A stretch of 64,000 nt of DNA from Hydractinia symbiolongicarpus (GCF_029227915.1 NC_079881.1:7006001-7070000), one strand, 5' to 3'. Positions 1 to 13,511 are shown, counted from the stretch's first letter. The notes: generated by a model not told the origin, from the sequence alone. A program made the numbers and translations.

Positions 1-1359
1 GTTTGAAGTGTGTTAATATTTAATTTTCTTTGAAAAAAGCTATTTCTTCTTCTTTGTAATCTTCTTCTTTTGTCCATTTTCCTTTTCTTTAATTTAAGTT
101 AATAATTCTTTTGTTTTTTATAGGCTGCGCGTAAATCATTAAAGGAAAATGAAATACAAAAAATAAAAAATAAAAAAGCACGCGATTAAAAAAATTAGAA
201 TTAAAAATTAGATTAAAATTAGAGGAAGGTATATTAGCATTTTTACCAAATATGGTCCCCGCGCGTTAATTGGAGGGCGCGTTAAATTAGTAGTTTTACA
301 GTACACGATTTTATTTATAGGACACGCATTTTCTTTTATAAAAATACGCAGTATTGTTTAACATAATAGAGAAACAAAGAATAATGGCTAGCATGGTTAG
401 AATTTCAACATTCGTGTGTAAAAGAATCGTGTATAAGAACACAGGCCAAGGGATTTACTGAAAAATAAGAAAAAATTAAGAAAAGCTTTAGGCTCAAAGT
501 ATATTTTTATAAGTAAGAAAAAACCGAATTTTTGCTATAAACTAAGAATAATCTATAACATATTTGATTTTTCTCGAAATCTTATGCACTTTTATCGCCG
601 TTTAATAAGGTTGGGAGTTAGTTATGTTTAGCCATAGTCTAATTTTTGTCCTTATCACAAGCATCCTTTTAAATGTTGTTTTCTTATATCTCGGTTTTAA
701 TATGATCTATAAGGAATGAATTTGATGCATATCTTACACTGTTACTTGTCAGATAACATACTTACTGTGCGACTCGCCACACCAAGAATTGCCACAAATA
801 ATATGAAAAACTTCAAAAGTTTCATTCTTGTTTCCTGACAGCAGGTAAGCAAGATATACAACTTTGTGATCAACCATGAAAATATTATGATAAAAATTTA
901 AACGCTTAATATATAAATTCAACACGTTAGGCCAATATTTCGTTGCTATTTCCTCTTCTCGTTATTTCTCTATATTCGTATTAGCCCCTAATTTGCTTTT
1001 GTCGAATTCACTGCCGTTGTTTTGAAACAATGCTTAAACAATCATTTATTTTCGTACGCAGGGTTCTGATTTAACAGCACTTGTCGATAACAAACGAAAG
1101 AATGAGTAACATCATGTTTCAGAATCCAGGCTTTTCTAACAACTTTTGTTCGTCTCCCTTTTCATTGGAGATATGTGTATTTATTTATTTATATTTGTGT
1201 TGTGTTGTGTTGTATTGACACCTTATCGGTTATACAGTAGATGAAAATAAATTCCTCGTTTGTTTAGCTATATTTGGACATTATTAAATAGATATAAAAT
1301 TAATGAATTCATCAATTATTTAAGAATTACTTAAAGAAATTCTTTTTTCATGTTTGATC
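1..1359. other. gene-free AT-rich spacer
   Basis: I see no supported gene, RNA or clear repeat here. The stretch is very AT-rich, with only short low-complexity runs, for example a TGTGT-rich patch near 1190-1215. Confidence 0.6.
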
Positions 1360-2957
1360 AGTCTATTCGGTACCGGGGAATAGGGGGGTCCCCTAATCCC
1401 CCTCTCCCCCTCCTACGGATTTCTTTATGAATCCTTTACGCTATTTTGCGTGGCAATGATAATTACTGAGTAGTTTCAATATTTATTTAATAAAAACTTG
1501 CATGCCAAATTTTCAGGTCCCATACCTTTCAGAGGCGTTTTTATTTGCCATTACGCCATCTCTTTTTAGCATTATCCTTAGAAACTGAAACTTACGAGAC
1601 AACTTTGTTTCTTCAAGTAGAATTTCTTGCATGTTGTGGACATGAGATTAATCCGATCACCTGATTTTTTAAGATTTTACCCGAGAATTGGGGAAAATAA
1701 CAGATTTTCGGGCAATTTTTTGCAACTTTTTATACGAGCTTTGTAAAAATCGGAAAATATGTTAAAAAACTATTATTTACCTTTTAGAATCTTCAAACAG
1801 AATGAGAAAGTTCGCTCAGGAACTAAAGTAATTGAATTTTAACCAGAAAGCATGATTTGAACAAATTTCTAGCTTCCAATGACAACAGAGAAATGTGCTG
1901 ACATAAACTAAAATTTATTGGTGCCATTTTGTTCCTTTTGTGCCGTAGTATAAGTTTGATTTAATTTGGACAAGCCTATGTAAAGTTATTGATTGTGTGT
2001 GGAATCCCCCTGCGCTGTTATTATATGTTGAAAAACCCTGGACGAATAGGGTTAAGATTGTCAAAGAGATGTTATATTAGACTTTTTCTGCGTTAAACAA
2101 GCTCATTTGCACATGTAGGTCGGATAATTAAATTTTTATGCTAACTGTGTTCTCATAATCCAACAAACAACTGTGGCACAATCTGTGTAAATAAAGTGTT
2201 TGCTTCATTCCTTTTGGATCAATCAAACGTTGGGAGCCTATTATATCCAATTCGGTCCGCGGTTTTTCGAACATATTATGACCGGGGGGAGGGGGGCTGA
2301 TTCCGCCCTCCCTCAATAACTTTTCATAGGCTTGTTCAAATTGAATCAAACTTGACGCACCTATAGTACGTCACAAAAGGAACAAAATGGCTGCAATAAA
2401 TATTTTCTTGCGTCATCACATATTCTGTGACGTCATCAAAATCTTGAAATTTGTTCAAAATGCCACCATCTGCTTAATATTCGATTACTATAGTTCCAGA
2501 GCAAATTTTTGCATTCTGTTTGAATTTTCTGATAGCTACATAAAAGTTATTTAACATATCTTCTGCTTTTTACATGATATACTTACATCATACACGCATG
2601 AAAAGTTGCCAAATATTGCCCGAAAATCCGTATTTTTCTGATTTTCAGGTAATATCCGAAAAAATCAGGAAATCGGATTAATAACGTGTCCAAAACATGG
2701 AAAAAGATTCTCCTTGATGAAACAAAGTTGTGCTGTAATTTTCAAGTTATAAGGATAATCTGAACAACACTTATTATATTTTCTGCGTCATAAGGGTTTT
2801 ATAAAGATTTTTAGGGGTGGTTTCGAGTAATGGCCAATATCAAAGCCTCTGAAGAGCATGGGACCTAAATATTTGGCATGCAGGTATAATAGATAAATAT
2901 AGAAACTCAGTAAGTATTATAGCCATGCAGCCCCCCCCCCCCCCGGATTAAATAGGG
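1360..2957. repeat. large fold-back (inverted) repeat, possibly piggyBac-like non-autonomous element
   Basis: Two arms of roughly 700 bp (about 1360-2055 and 2230-2957) are diverged reverse complements of each other. Examples are GCATGCCAAATTTTCAGGTC near 1500 against the reverse complement of the stretch near 2870-2885, and CAAGCCTATG near 1971 against CATAGGCTTG near 2325. The right end reads AATAGGG followed by TTAA (2958-2961), the arrangement expected of piggyBac-type ends (TTAA target, CCC-starting terminus). The left end is degraded. No transposase is encoded, and the 73-aa reading frame in the loop does not look like a protein. Confidence 0.65.
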
Positions 2958-2961
2958 TTAA

Positions 2962-5900
2962 ATTCAACTTGTTTCTTAGATAGAGCCACTCAGTAGAGTT
3001 TGATTGATTATAACTTAAAATTACATTGCAAATAAAGATGATTTTATTATTCTAAAATGAAATTTTGTTAAACCCATACTCTTGAAATGTTCTAATTGTC
3101 GTTGATGCCAGCACGATCACTTTTCCTAAATGTTTAGACTTTCGTGGGCCACCACGTGGACTATTATGCTGTGCTGACGCGCTTGAGAAAGCTACTAATA
3201 TATTTTAAACTCTGCCCACGTGCCCTACGCGACATTTTGAACATTAAATAAAATTGAATAATATTTAGAAGTAATTCTTAAATAATTATTGAAAAAATCG
3301 TTTAGCGCTGCAACTAAAAATAGCTAAAGAACTCGATGACATTAAAGAAAAAGCTAATACTAGTTTACTACTTACCTTCTTTTATTTTTCACCTAGTCTT
3401 AGGCATGATAAGTTAAATATTTCTGAATTATGATATCCACAGGTGTTTAATAGTTCTTTGTCCCTAACCTCTCCCCTTGCCTTAATCAAATTCTTTCTGA
3501 ATCGTGGAGGTTTAATATGGCTTGTCAATACAGTGCAATTTTTTAATATAGTTTAAAATAGTAAAAATTACAAGTTCCAATATATTTTACAGAATGCAAT
3601 TATGTTGACAACTTCCTTTTTTCTTTTTTCTTCAATAAACAATGGTGGATAATATTAATGAAGCGGAGGCATTTTTTCGTTATTTTTTTAAAACCTGTAG
3701 GCTACGTTTGCGCGCAGTAGAACAGGTAGAGAGAGAGTTTCCTTATGGAGTTCTCTAGCACTCAATAAACTTCCAAAATTCCAACAGTCTTATTATTACT
3801 ACTATAATTTACCAGGATAGCCTCTTCGGTTGCTAATGTGCTGTTACAAATAAGGCTTCTGCGAAGGTAGTCCTAGTGCAATTAAAGCTTCAATTTAGGC
3901 AACAGAATCAGTGCACACCACATCCTCTCGACTATTGCTTAACATATCAGTCCTATTATCTTGCTAAACGTTACACAGAAAGGTCGATTCACATTTATAG
4001 TTTTCGGCATAACTCGGCGGGGATTGGACCTACGACCTTTCGCCTAGAGACCAAGGCTTTACCTTTCTTCGACTTCTTTATTTGGCATACAAGCGTTAAT
4101 ATTTTTGCCCTTCGCTTACCTCTTTTTTTACTTTTCTTAAGTAAGGTGTGATATTCAATAGAGGGGATCTTGGTTCTTAATACAACTATTTTAAGTCTTA
4201 TCAGAAGATTTTATTTCATTTAGCACGGGTGGTTGAGTTGATTTCGTAATATCTCTCACTCTTCGATCAATAGAAGCCAATTTATTCAGCTGGGTAGCAT
4301 TAAGGTTCGAATTTGTTGTTCCTTTTGTGGACTTTCTTTTCGCCACCCAGGCCACTTAACCTTGCATTTTGTTAAGATGCCAACATAACCACTGATAGGC
4401 TGTGAAATCATAAAACGTGTGCGTCATTGAACCTCGATACTACAAATGTACAATATCTTACACTTTCAGAATCTTAAACATATTTTTAAATCACAAAACA
4501 CTACGCACCAGTATATTGATCCTTATAAAATTTAATACATATTTTAATTGTTTGTACTTTTGACTTTGAGTTCACAATCACAAATACATTCGACTAAATT
4601 TATCTACAGTGTAATTTTTTTTACTGCAAAAAATGTATTGATAAGCTTACTAGGATAATTACAAGTAAAGATATGATATTGTCTGTTAATTTTGCATTCG
4701 CTGATGTTGATCGATTAATATTGCACAAATTCGTCCGACAACATTTAACCTGAAATGGAAAAGCTTTTTACGTTAAGGAAAGCATTGCAAATAAAAGTAT
4801 GACTAAAGAAATAAGGGGCAAAAGAATTTTTTGTCATAAATGTGCATAGAAAGACACCATCATAGAAAATTGCTTCCACATGACCCAAAGATTTATAGAC
4901 GAAGCAGTTTTATATCGCGAGGGACGGTTACTTACCGAGCACTTGTTTACTCTTGTGTTAGGCGGTTGGTACGTTCTATATAATGTGCAAAAAAGGTGGC
5001 AGTCATTCTTACTGTAAGGTGAGCAATGTCGTATATGTGTGATTAATGTATGTTTGGTATCAGTGTATGTTGTCGAGTTGATGACAGCTTCTATACAGCT
5101 TCCACCCCAAGGACATGATTTTATTGTTCTTGTTGTTGCTCTTTTTGAATTGTATTTTTCTTCATAGCACCTTAAAGATGCAGCTAAATAACAAAAAAGA
5201 AATGTCTGTTCAGCATTATGCTTTCTTTTGCGAAAGCATCCTAGCAACCAAAAACATCATTTCTCATTTCAGATCAGTACATTGTGTCAAATATCACACA
5301 CGTTTAAGCAAAGTCAACGTTCAAAGAGGTGCATAAACGGTGAATGTATCGAAATAAAACTACATCTTCTACAAAACTTAGCTATTATTGTGGAATAAAA
5401 AGTGGATTTATACAAAACTGGGATATGGTTAGCATTGTGTTGATATGTTTCCAGGTCCTTTAGCCGCTCCTAAAATGCAGTGATCTTCTTTCTACAAGTG
5501 TAAGATGCGAATTCCTTTTACTTTATAGAGTAGCGTTTAGAAAACAACTTTGTTTGTTTACTTTCAATTAGAATTCCAAGGCCTTATTCTCGGTTTTGAT
5601 AAGGAATATGAAGGAAAAATTTATTTAATCTTAAAAAAACATCTGTGAATATATAATATATAATTTGTACTTTCGCTATATGACAGAGTTCGTTGTGTTA
5701 TAAGAAAATATTTTTTGTTACACGGAAACCAACAAGCACAACAACACAGAAACACGACAAACGTGAAGGAAAAATTTTATTCTGTAATTCACCAGCTGTT
5801 GATTATTGTCACTGAAATTTGGAAAATTTAAATTTAGACGTCGATAAAAGAAAAAGAATAAAGTACGTCAAAAAGTAAGCTTTACCATGTCCATAAAACA

Positions 5901-8594
5901 ATACAGGAATCAACAACCTTGCTAGCAACTCCATTGTGTATACAATTGCTACACACCATTTGAAATAGGTATGCAGAGTAAAATAAATTAATTAAAAAGA
6001 ATAGAAATTATAATAAACAGATGGGAATTGTAGATTATTTCATCTAGCAACTTGATGATATATAGTTAATATTTACAAACATTGAAATAAAACTGGCTTG
6101 TGAAAACATCTGTTTATATAAAATATTTTTAAAGGGATTATAGGAATTTGTAAGTTAAAGGGAATTTTAGGCGCAGTAGTTTCCCAAGTCAAATTCTCAA
6201 AGAAGATGGATAAGTGGACGATTAAACGAGTCTATAGTTTCGGTACAACTTTCTAAATGTAATCCAAGAGGCAATTTAGTTTAACAATTATTACAACTAT
6301 TATTGATTCTTTACCTGTGCATGGTTAAAAATAGAGTATAATCAAATGACTATTAACATGGTTTACCTGTATTAAGAACTCAGATCGGTGTCACCATGAA
6401 TTATTATTTTTTTGCCGGATCTTTTCACACAGAATATTGCAATTTTGCAGATTGTTTTTAGATTAAGAGGGTAAAAAGGTTATAAGTTCGTGTAAGAGCT
6501 TAGAAAGTTGTCGACGAATTTGCATCTTCTTTCGTAAAAACAGGGTTAATTCATAAGATTTTTGACTTAGAAGTTATGCATGACATCGCGAGCTAGCTCC
6601 GAGTAATGATATTTGGTCTTTCAATTTAACCATTCACTTGAATTATTTTATTTAAATTTTATTATTTATTTGCTGTAATTACGTTCAGTAACAGCTATTA
6701 CATGTCTTACAGCTAGTTGATAACATCTTATTTCGCATAGCCGAATTTTGAAAACTTATATCTTGAAAACCAGTAGCTAAAGATTTTTAAAAAAATGAAA
6801 AAGATGCGCAGATATTTTGAAAATTGGTTTTGGCGCCCAAAAAACGTCGAAAATTTGTTTTTAATTCAAAAATGCTAAAGAAATTTTATTTCATGCAAAA
6901 AGATAGCTCTAACCCTATTATGCAAACGGAGAGGGGGGTGATGTAACTTTTTTTAATACTTTATAGTTCTGTTTCTTACGTGAACTTTTCTAATTTTATT
7001 TGGTTTTACGGCGATAGGGGGTAAGCTATCTGAAATTTTTTTATGCCATATTGATAGAGCATATATGTATTTGCCGTTTTCTTAGGTTTTTATACATAAC
7101 TTCAATATATGGTGGGATGAAGTATTGTATGATTATGATTTGATGCAAAAACAGGTGGTATCTTGTGCAGACCAGGATTTGTGAAAAATAACCGCCTAAC
7201 ATCTATGACATGCTACACAAATAATTTTAGCTATGACGTCTGCGCTACTCGAAAAAACAGGTGGGCCATCCCGGAAATAATAGGGTTAAAAGAGCTCACA
7301 TCAACGGTACCTACCTTCCGGGAGTTATTTTAAAAACGGACAGAACGTCTGTTAGTTAAATTTAACACAAAATCAAAAGATTTTAGACGCATTTCAAATT
7401 TGTTATTAAACTCCATTAAAATTAAGCATGCGAAACTGGTGTCAGGAGCGGGGGTAACGAGTGCGAAACTAGCGCTAATAACACCGTGCAAAGCAATACG
7501 CAATGCACATATTAGCTAAACCATTGATGCTGAAAATTGTTTTTCCTATCATCAACATTTTTGATGTCTTTTACCTTTCTTGATTATTGATATACACTTG
7601 ATCGTCATGGTTGTAGCTTGATAGTTGATGGTTTGGTTTTCGAACTAAATATAGCGCAAATCTCTCACAATCATACTCCATCTGTCGCTCTCTCCCTCCT
7701 TTCCCTCCCTGCTCCCCTTCACACTTTATTGCTGATAAGATGTAAGAAACAAAAGGTATTTGCGTTTGTCCGTCGCAATATTGAAATAATTTGGAATATA
7801 TTTCGTGAGAAATTGCAGCACAGTCGCAGTTTCGTGTAAGCAGTAAACAATGCTTTCATATGTCTCGCCTGATTTTCACTGCCAAAGAGTGTTTTGCTGG
7901 TAAACACCTAGGCATCAGAGGATGATATCGAAATTAAAGTAAAAGTTATTAAAAAATCAATTAAATCTCATTACAACGTCAAATCGCGGTATAATTACGA
8001 AGATCATTCTTGTATTTAAGTTAGTACTTTCGGTCATGTAATTGTCAAAGAAGTAATTTAACGCAATTAACACGTGGAAAGTGCGCACTGCAAATCTGCC
8101 AAACAACCCAATAGGGTTTCTACTCCCCGCCCTAAAGTTCACGAGTTCATCTAGATGCCGCCCTAGTGTTAACATTATTTTATTGAAAAAATAAAAACAA
8201 TGTGAAAAATAAATTAAGATAGTAAACTTAAAGAATTTCTGAAACGAATAAATAAGATATATACAATAACTTAATTATAATAAATAAAGATTTATTTAAA
8301 ATCTATTTCTAGCAATTTTGCTACGTACTGACTTTTACTTTATAAAAAATGATGAGCTATCACGTGCTAGAGGAGCGCGTGCGAAAATCGACACACAAGA
8401 TAAAAATTAAACTAAGGGAAGAAAGTGTTCTGTTTCATGCAAAAAATACGTTTAAGCTTCGTTGCTTTAAAATCAATACGAAACAAAACTATTAAAAACA
8501 AGAAACTGCTTTTGCTTTTTTTAATTGAAAGAAAAGAGAAATTGATAATAAGTAATAACCATTACCAATTATTTATTGGTTATCAATACGTCGA
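2962..8594. other. gene-free spacer
   Basis: No recognisable coding region. It contains one MITE (6910-7289). A stretch near 4010-4075 has, on the minus strand, a tRNA B-box-like string (GGTCCAATCCC) and might be an old tRNA-derived SINE. Short open frames near 4834-5336 and 7618-8175 have no recognisable composition or motif and overlap on opposite strands. Confidence 0.55.
6910..7289. mobile_element. short MITE with TAACCCTATTAT ends
   Basis: The left end TAACCCTATTA and the right end AATAGGGTTAA are inverted copies bracketing about 380 bp of non-coding sequence. The right end shows a TTAA flank; the left flank is CTAA. These are the features of a non-autonomous piggyBac-like element, and the ends match the fold-back element at 1360-2957. 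Family assignment is inference from the ends only. Confidence 0.5.
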
Positions 8595-9530
8595 TTATTT
8601 TTTTCTCGCGAAAACCGAAACCTTGTGATCTGATTTTATCCTTCTACCATTTTCCATGTGTTTTCTTTTCCTCTGCTTAAAAATCCCGTTTTTATTGTTG
8701 AACGAAATTTTGGAAATCCCGAAAAACCAGCTCGTAAAGGAGAATATGTCACGCGACGATGTAAAAGTCCGGCTGGCGATACGATCATCCGACCAGTGAA
8801 TGACAGCGCGATTAAACTTTGGCTCTACATCAAAATATTTACATTTTCTTTGAACGTAAAATCGAGTAATCCCGCCATCTTTATCTCTATTATAATTCTC
8901 ATTGGCATAATATACAGCCGTGATCAATCTGCCATTATTATCTGGATTATCAACATGTTTCAAGTATCCAAAACTATTAGCAGGGTTGCAAGAAACTTGT
9001 AAATGGGATTTATGTGTAACTATTGCCTCCTGGTCTTGTAAGTTATTCTGCTGCACTAGCATTGTAATAGTTTGGGTGAGTGAGTCAATGAGTATTTTTA
9101 AATGCTTACAGCTTGGCTCCCGTCCAGAGATCCAACATATTCGATCACTTCTGTACCTGTTACAAACCCTCTTACAAGAAAAACTCAACGCTTCGTAAAA
9201 TACGCCTGGCGTCGAATGCAGATCAATCGCCTCTTCGTTTATCTTTTTTGCGATAGCTTCTGGTAAAAAATTGTCAATGACACAGAGACCAACATCGTTG
9301 AGTGCCCTTGATGCTGTATCCATACTTTCAATATCTTCTTTTTCTTTAATACAACTTTGCTGTTTTTCTCTAACACAATAAGCTTTTAAAATCTTCTGCT
9401 GTTCACCACTGAATGTATTACGTTTTATTACACCGGGGCGTGCGCAATATAATGGAGAACTCTTTTGATTAAAATCTTTTGAGCACACATTTGATTCAGA
9501 AAGAAATATTTCGCGCTGATCAAGGTTCAT
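8595..9530 (-). CDS. EGLN/HIF-prolyl-hydroxylase-like protein, probably catalytically dead
   Basis: This is a 311-aa single-exon reading frame. Residues about 78-270 follow the 2-oxoglutarate/Fe(II) dioxygenase domain of EGLN (PHD) prolyl hydroxylases: GLCVIDNFLP (81-90), SDRICWISGREP (128-139), GYLKHVDNP (188-196) and FDVEPKFNRA (233-242). The proximal iron ligands H192 and D194 are present. Where EGLN proteins have the distal ligand (NPHEV), this one reads IASRT, so H becomes S253 (codon 8772-8774), and the 2-oxoglutarate arginine becomes I262. It therefore should not hydroxylate proline. The N-terminal 77 residues have no recognisable domain and no MYND finger is seen. A strong splice acceptor (pyrimidine tract then TTTTAG) lies one base upstream of the ATG, implying a 5' UTR intron or leader trans-splicing. 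It could be a pseudo-enzyme or a recent intronless retrocopy. Confidence 0.75.
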   Translation of the reverse strand: MNLDQREIFLSESNVCSKDFNQKSSPLYCARPGVIKRNTFSGEQQKILKAYCVREKQQSCIKEKEDIESMDTASRALNDVGLCVIDNFLPEAIAKKINEEAIDLHSTPGVFYEALSFSCKRVCNRYRSDRICWISGREPSCKHLKILIDSLTQTITMLVQQNNLQDQEAIVTHKSHLQVSCNPANSFGYLKHVDNPDNNGRLITAVYYANENYNRDKDGGITRFYVQRKCKYFDVEPKFNRAVIHWSDDRIASRTFTSSRDIFSFTSWFFGISKISFNNKNGIFKQRKRKHMENGRRIKSDHKVSVFARKK

Positions 9531-11059
9531 CCTAAAACGAAACAGTTAAAATTGCTGCATTACCACTCGAAGTATCGAGAGACATGCTTTAATACAAAAG
9601 TTATGCTATGATCAAGTAAAAAAACATGAAAACTCGCACGATGCAAGAGTATCTCTTCTACAGAGAGCGCATGTCCAACAAACGTGATTGACTGCACGTT
9701 TTTTGCTTACTTTGAATAAATCTATAATTGCTTTGTTTTTCTACGTTTTGGTGGATTTTTTTGCGTCAATAAACACTCGTGCAACGGAACAAAGTATATT
9801 TAGGTTCACCTCAAAGTGTAAAGGCATGTTTACACGAGGGGTATTTTAAGAAACATAATTTTAAGGAGCTCTGGTTGATTTGTAATTAAAAAATATTCAA
9901 AATTGTAAACAGAAGTAACATTGCCTTGCGCTTTGCTATTTGATTTGCGATAGACATTATTAAAAGTTTAACTGATACTACATGCTTAACTTTTCAAGGA
10001 AAATTGCTCCGTAAAAATCTCCTTAACGGCATTGATATTTTCTGTTTTGTTTTTTAGTTGTTGACCAATACAAAGTCATAGTAATGAATAAACTGCCGTT
10101 GTTTACATTTTTACTGCAGACATTCTTAAAAGTTGTATTCAAATGATTACCGTAGTTTTCAGAGATTTAAAACGGAGAGGGGGTAAGTAAATGAAACGAG
10201 GCGCTGGAAATGAGGCGCAGAAACACAGCATTTTTTTTTTGTTTATCTCGAAATCAAAAATTACAAAATACGAAATCTACCTCTTGACGGTTTACCTATA
10301 CAGTTTTGTGTGAACTTCAACATTCAGTGAAATGTTATTTTTCGGTTTTTTAACAGGTCGAACGTGAGTTAACTGAAACTTTTATGCGAAAACGCACGTA
10401 TACGCAATACGTATACGCAAGTATAAAATGAATAATGTTAGTGTTATTATTTAAACTGAGATTTTGGTGAGTTTTTTCATCATCAAAACCGCCCACCCAC
10501 CTACGTTATTTGTTAATTTACTTATGACTAAGCCATGAAAACTTTATAAAACTGCATAATATCTTAATACGAGCACATCCCAGGTAAAAATATTATTAAT
10601 GACGTTATTCGAGTTGTTATTGACGTCATGTATAGTACAAAATGAACCCTTTTTATGATTGTTGCTACAACCTTGACGCTTGTGAGATAAAATGGCAACA
10701 ATTTTTTACACACAATAAAAAATGATTTTAATGTCACTAGAATAAAAAAAAAGTTATATGTAAAAAATTTCTATTACTTCACGGACTGGTGAAAGTACCG
10801 TAAACGTTTTCTCACAACAGTTCATGGCCATATCACACAACTTGTATTCAAAAATACTGCATTAAAAGAGGACCCAACAGAAAAATGACACTATGAAATG
10901 ACACTATATTTAAATAACAGATTTAGTCTTTCAGTCAGGCCGGTATTTTATTTCTCTGTAACGCTTTACTAACCCGTTAACATGAACCGAAGGCGTTACT
11001 CTAAGCTAGGGCGACGTAGGCTGTTTTTTTAAATTTTAAAGAGTCCGTATTTTAAAATT
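9531..11059. other. gene-free spacer
   Basis: This is AT-rich sequence between the EGLN-like gene and the transposase remnant. The only structures noted are homopolymer runs and a short ACGTATACGC-type repeat near 10390-10425. No coding signal was recognised. Confidence 0.55.
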
Positions 11060-11997
11060 TTAACTTGGACCAGGGTCGGACTCAGGTGTAAGAAACGAAG
11101 GAGATGGCAATAAATCTTCTGGCAGATTTTCTTCAACTTTTTTACTCTCTGGGTGATGGTACATAACGTTGTCACAAGCCAAGCCTAGATCCAAATAATT
11201 AAACAATATCTCAAACTTTTTTTTCTTCAGTCCAGTGAATAATTTGAAATAATTGCTGTTGACTTTGATATTATCATAAGTAAACAATGGACTTTTTAAA
11301 TTTTTGTTTATTAATTCCAACTCTTCATTTTCCAATGTCAGTTGCTTGCATTTCTAATTGCATAAATTTAATTTTTGTTCCATTAATAATTTTTCTGAAC
11401 TCAGCATGTCACAGTTTGTACATTTTTCATCTGCCTCTATTGTTAAAATATCTTGGCCATCATGGTCATCATCCAAATCTTCATTTTCACTGTCGGTGGC
11501 TAAGAATAATCTGAAACGCTTACATGGGGATTTTCTTGTCTTTTTCATTTGTGGTGTTTTAAATGAAAATACACTAGGAGCTATTCCTGGTTTTAATGTC
11601 TTTATTCCCCTTTCAAGACTCACTCGAATTTCCTCTGGTTTAAAATGAAATTCACCGACTTTTGTGTACTTATTAATTTAAAAATTATCAGCACCACATC
11701 TTCTTCTATCTTTGCAAATTTCTTTCCACCAAGCTCTGTGTATTTCGTGCTTGATGTCTTTATTTGGAAACGAAAACAGTCCAGTATTTGTCTTTTGTTT
11801 CTTTTAATCGTAGAAAAGCTTTTCCATTCTGGAACACAGCAATACATAGAACGTCCTCCAGATATCACTTTTACAGGAACAGTTGTTTGTGAAGAACAAG
11901 ACATTTTTTGTTCCTGTTGTGGCTTGTAAACAAGTCCAACTTCAAAAATACAGCTATCACGTACTGTCGCTGCGCTGTTGTTTTTTATTGTGTGCAT
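11060..11997 (-). pseudogene. THAP-domain transposase remnant (N-terminal part only)
   Basis: Three minus-strand frames make one protein-like track. 11620-11997 begins a THAP zinc-finger region (YCCVPEWKSF). The track then shifts into a frame reading GEFHFKPEEIRVSLERG around 11590-11660, which is the C-terminal half of a THAP domain. 11354-11623 continues with a basic, then acidic, linker. 11060-11335 has SPLFTYDNI and KLFTGLKKKKFEILFNYL, which resemble the segment that precedes the DDE domain in THAP/DDE_Tnp_4 (PIF/IS4EU-like) transposases. The C2CH zinc ligands are damaged: the second Cys is Trp and the third is Gly. No DDE catalytic core follows. It is therefore a truncated, frameshifted transposon relic; the superfamily is inferred. 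Confidence 0.65.
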
Positions 11998-13511
11998 ACG
12001 TGCCTCGTTTTAAATTCGACGTAAAGATTACATTATCGAGTTAGGGAAAGCCGTATTAGGACTAACATCAGTCGAGATGTTAGGGGCTGAAAAGCATACA
12101 ACAATATTGCACATAATAACATTCAAGGCTGCAACAACAGCTGTCAAGTATAATTAAATTTAATTAAAGGCTTTTTTGTTGTCTTTACTTTGAAAATGTT
12201 TAATTCCATTGATAAATTTTGCTGAATGTAGTTTTTTTAGTCCCCCAAATTTTTGTACTAAAAAATATGTTTCTATTTCTCAACAAAAAATTCATATAAA
12301 GTTAATATTAACGAGCTCTGTTGTAAAATTCATATTATTTCTTGCACGTCGAAAGCAAGATTCATGAATGTAATCTCGATTTACCTGAACTGTTTCTTGG
12401 GCCCTTTTATTCGTATGGAAGGAAGAACCTGTGACAGGTCTCTTGCCAAACTTAATGGTATGGTAAAATACTGCATGTAAATACGCAGTCAGTACAATCT
12501 CATGTATGCACTTCAAACTGGCATATGACTACATTAAAAACACAAACGTTTGTAAATTTTGCAAATTTCGATGCTTTTGCAAAAGTTAATTGGAAATTCT
12601 AAAAAGCCTTTTGCTAAAATATATATCTTTGCGAAGTATTATGCACAAAAACAAAGTTATTTTATTTTTGTTTGGGATGAGAGGAGTTATTTATTGACGA
12701 ATAAATCACCCATGTTAAATTTAGCCACTCGCGAACTATTTGCTCTTGAAAGTTTGTGCTTTTAAATAGGCATACAGGAAAATCAATACTGGGATGCAGG
12801 AACCCTACATTTTGGGGTAAAGGGTAAATTTTTGATCACCTATGGTAATACGAAACTCTGTGTGTGTGTCTGTAACATGCAAAGTTTATCATATTTTTTA
12901 CAATTATCTTTAAAAACGTCTATAAAACATCCCCCCTATAAAAATGTTCTGTATTATATCACAGTTTTTGCTTACAATTTTATTTGGCTAGAACAAGTCA
13001 TGTGATAAGATAAAGTGATTTGTGATAGTTGCTACTTTAAATTTACCGTGACGAGTGCTTTGTTATAAATTATTGTGCAAGTCACAGGCAATTAACGTAG
13101 TTATTATTGTTGTCTATTTCGTTCAAAATTTCTAAATGATTGTTTGTGTCTTTTTAATGAAATTGACAACAAATAATTTTGTGATAAGAAACATGCCAGT
13201 GAATTCCGCCACGGGTTTTGGTTCAAAACGTTAATTTTTACTGATATGATCAAGCAAGAAGCACAATATTTTCTTTTTAAAATATGAAGTTGATTTTTCC
13301 ATGGGTTTAAATAACTACTTATAAAATATTATAAAGACCAGAAAGCTGGAAACGTAAACTTGGCAAAGAAAGAATGAAAGTGGCAAGTATGGAACTTTCA
13401 CAAAACTTTGTTGTATGCAATGTTTCGGTTATTCCTGAGAACAATAATTATACATACGGTAGTGCCAGAAAATTTGCACAAACATAAAATGGTCAAATTA
13501 AATTCAAATTC
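11998..13511. other. gene-free spacer
   Basis: AT-rich and non-coding as far as I can tell. A short TG run (GTGTGTGTGTCTG) lies near 12860. Nothing else is supported. Confidence 0.5.

Noticed and set aside
4010-4075. tRNA-like string with a B box on the minus strand
   Set aside because: No complete cloverleaf or acceptor pairing could be drawn. At best an old tRNA-derived SINE.
4834-5247. 137-aa minus-strand frame, with a plus-strand frame overlapping it
   Set aside because: Opposite-strand overlap, no motif, and no conserved-looking segment.
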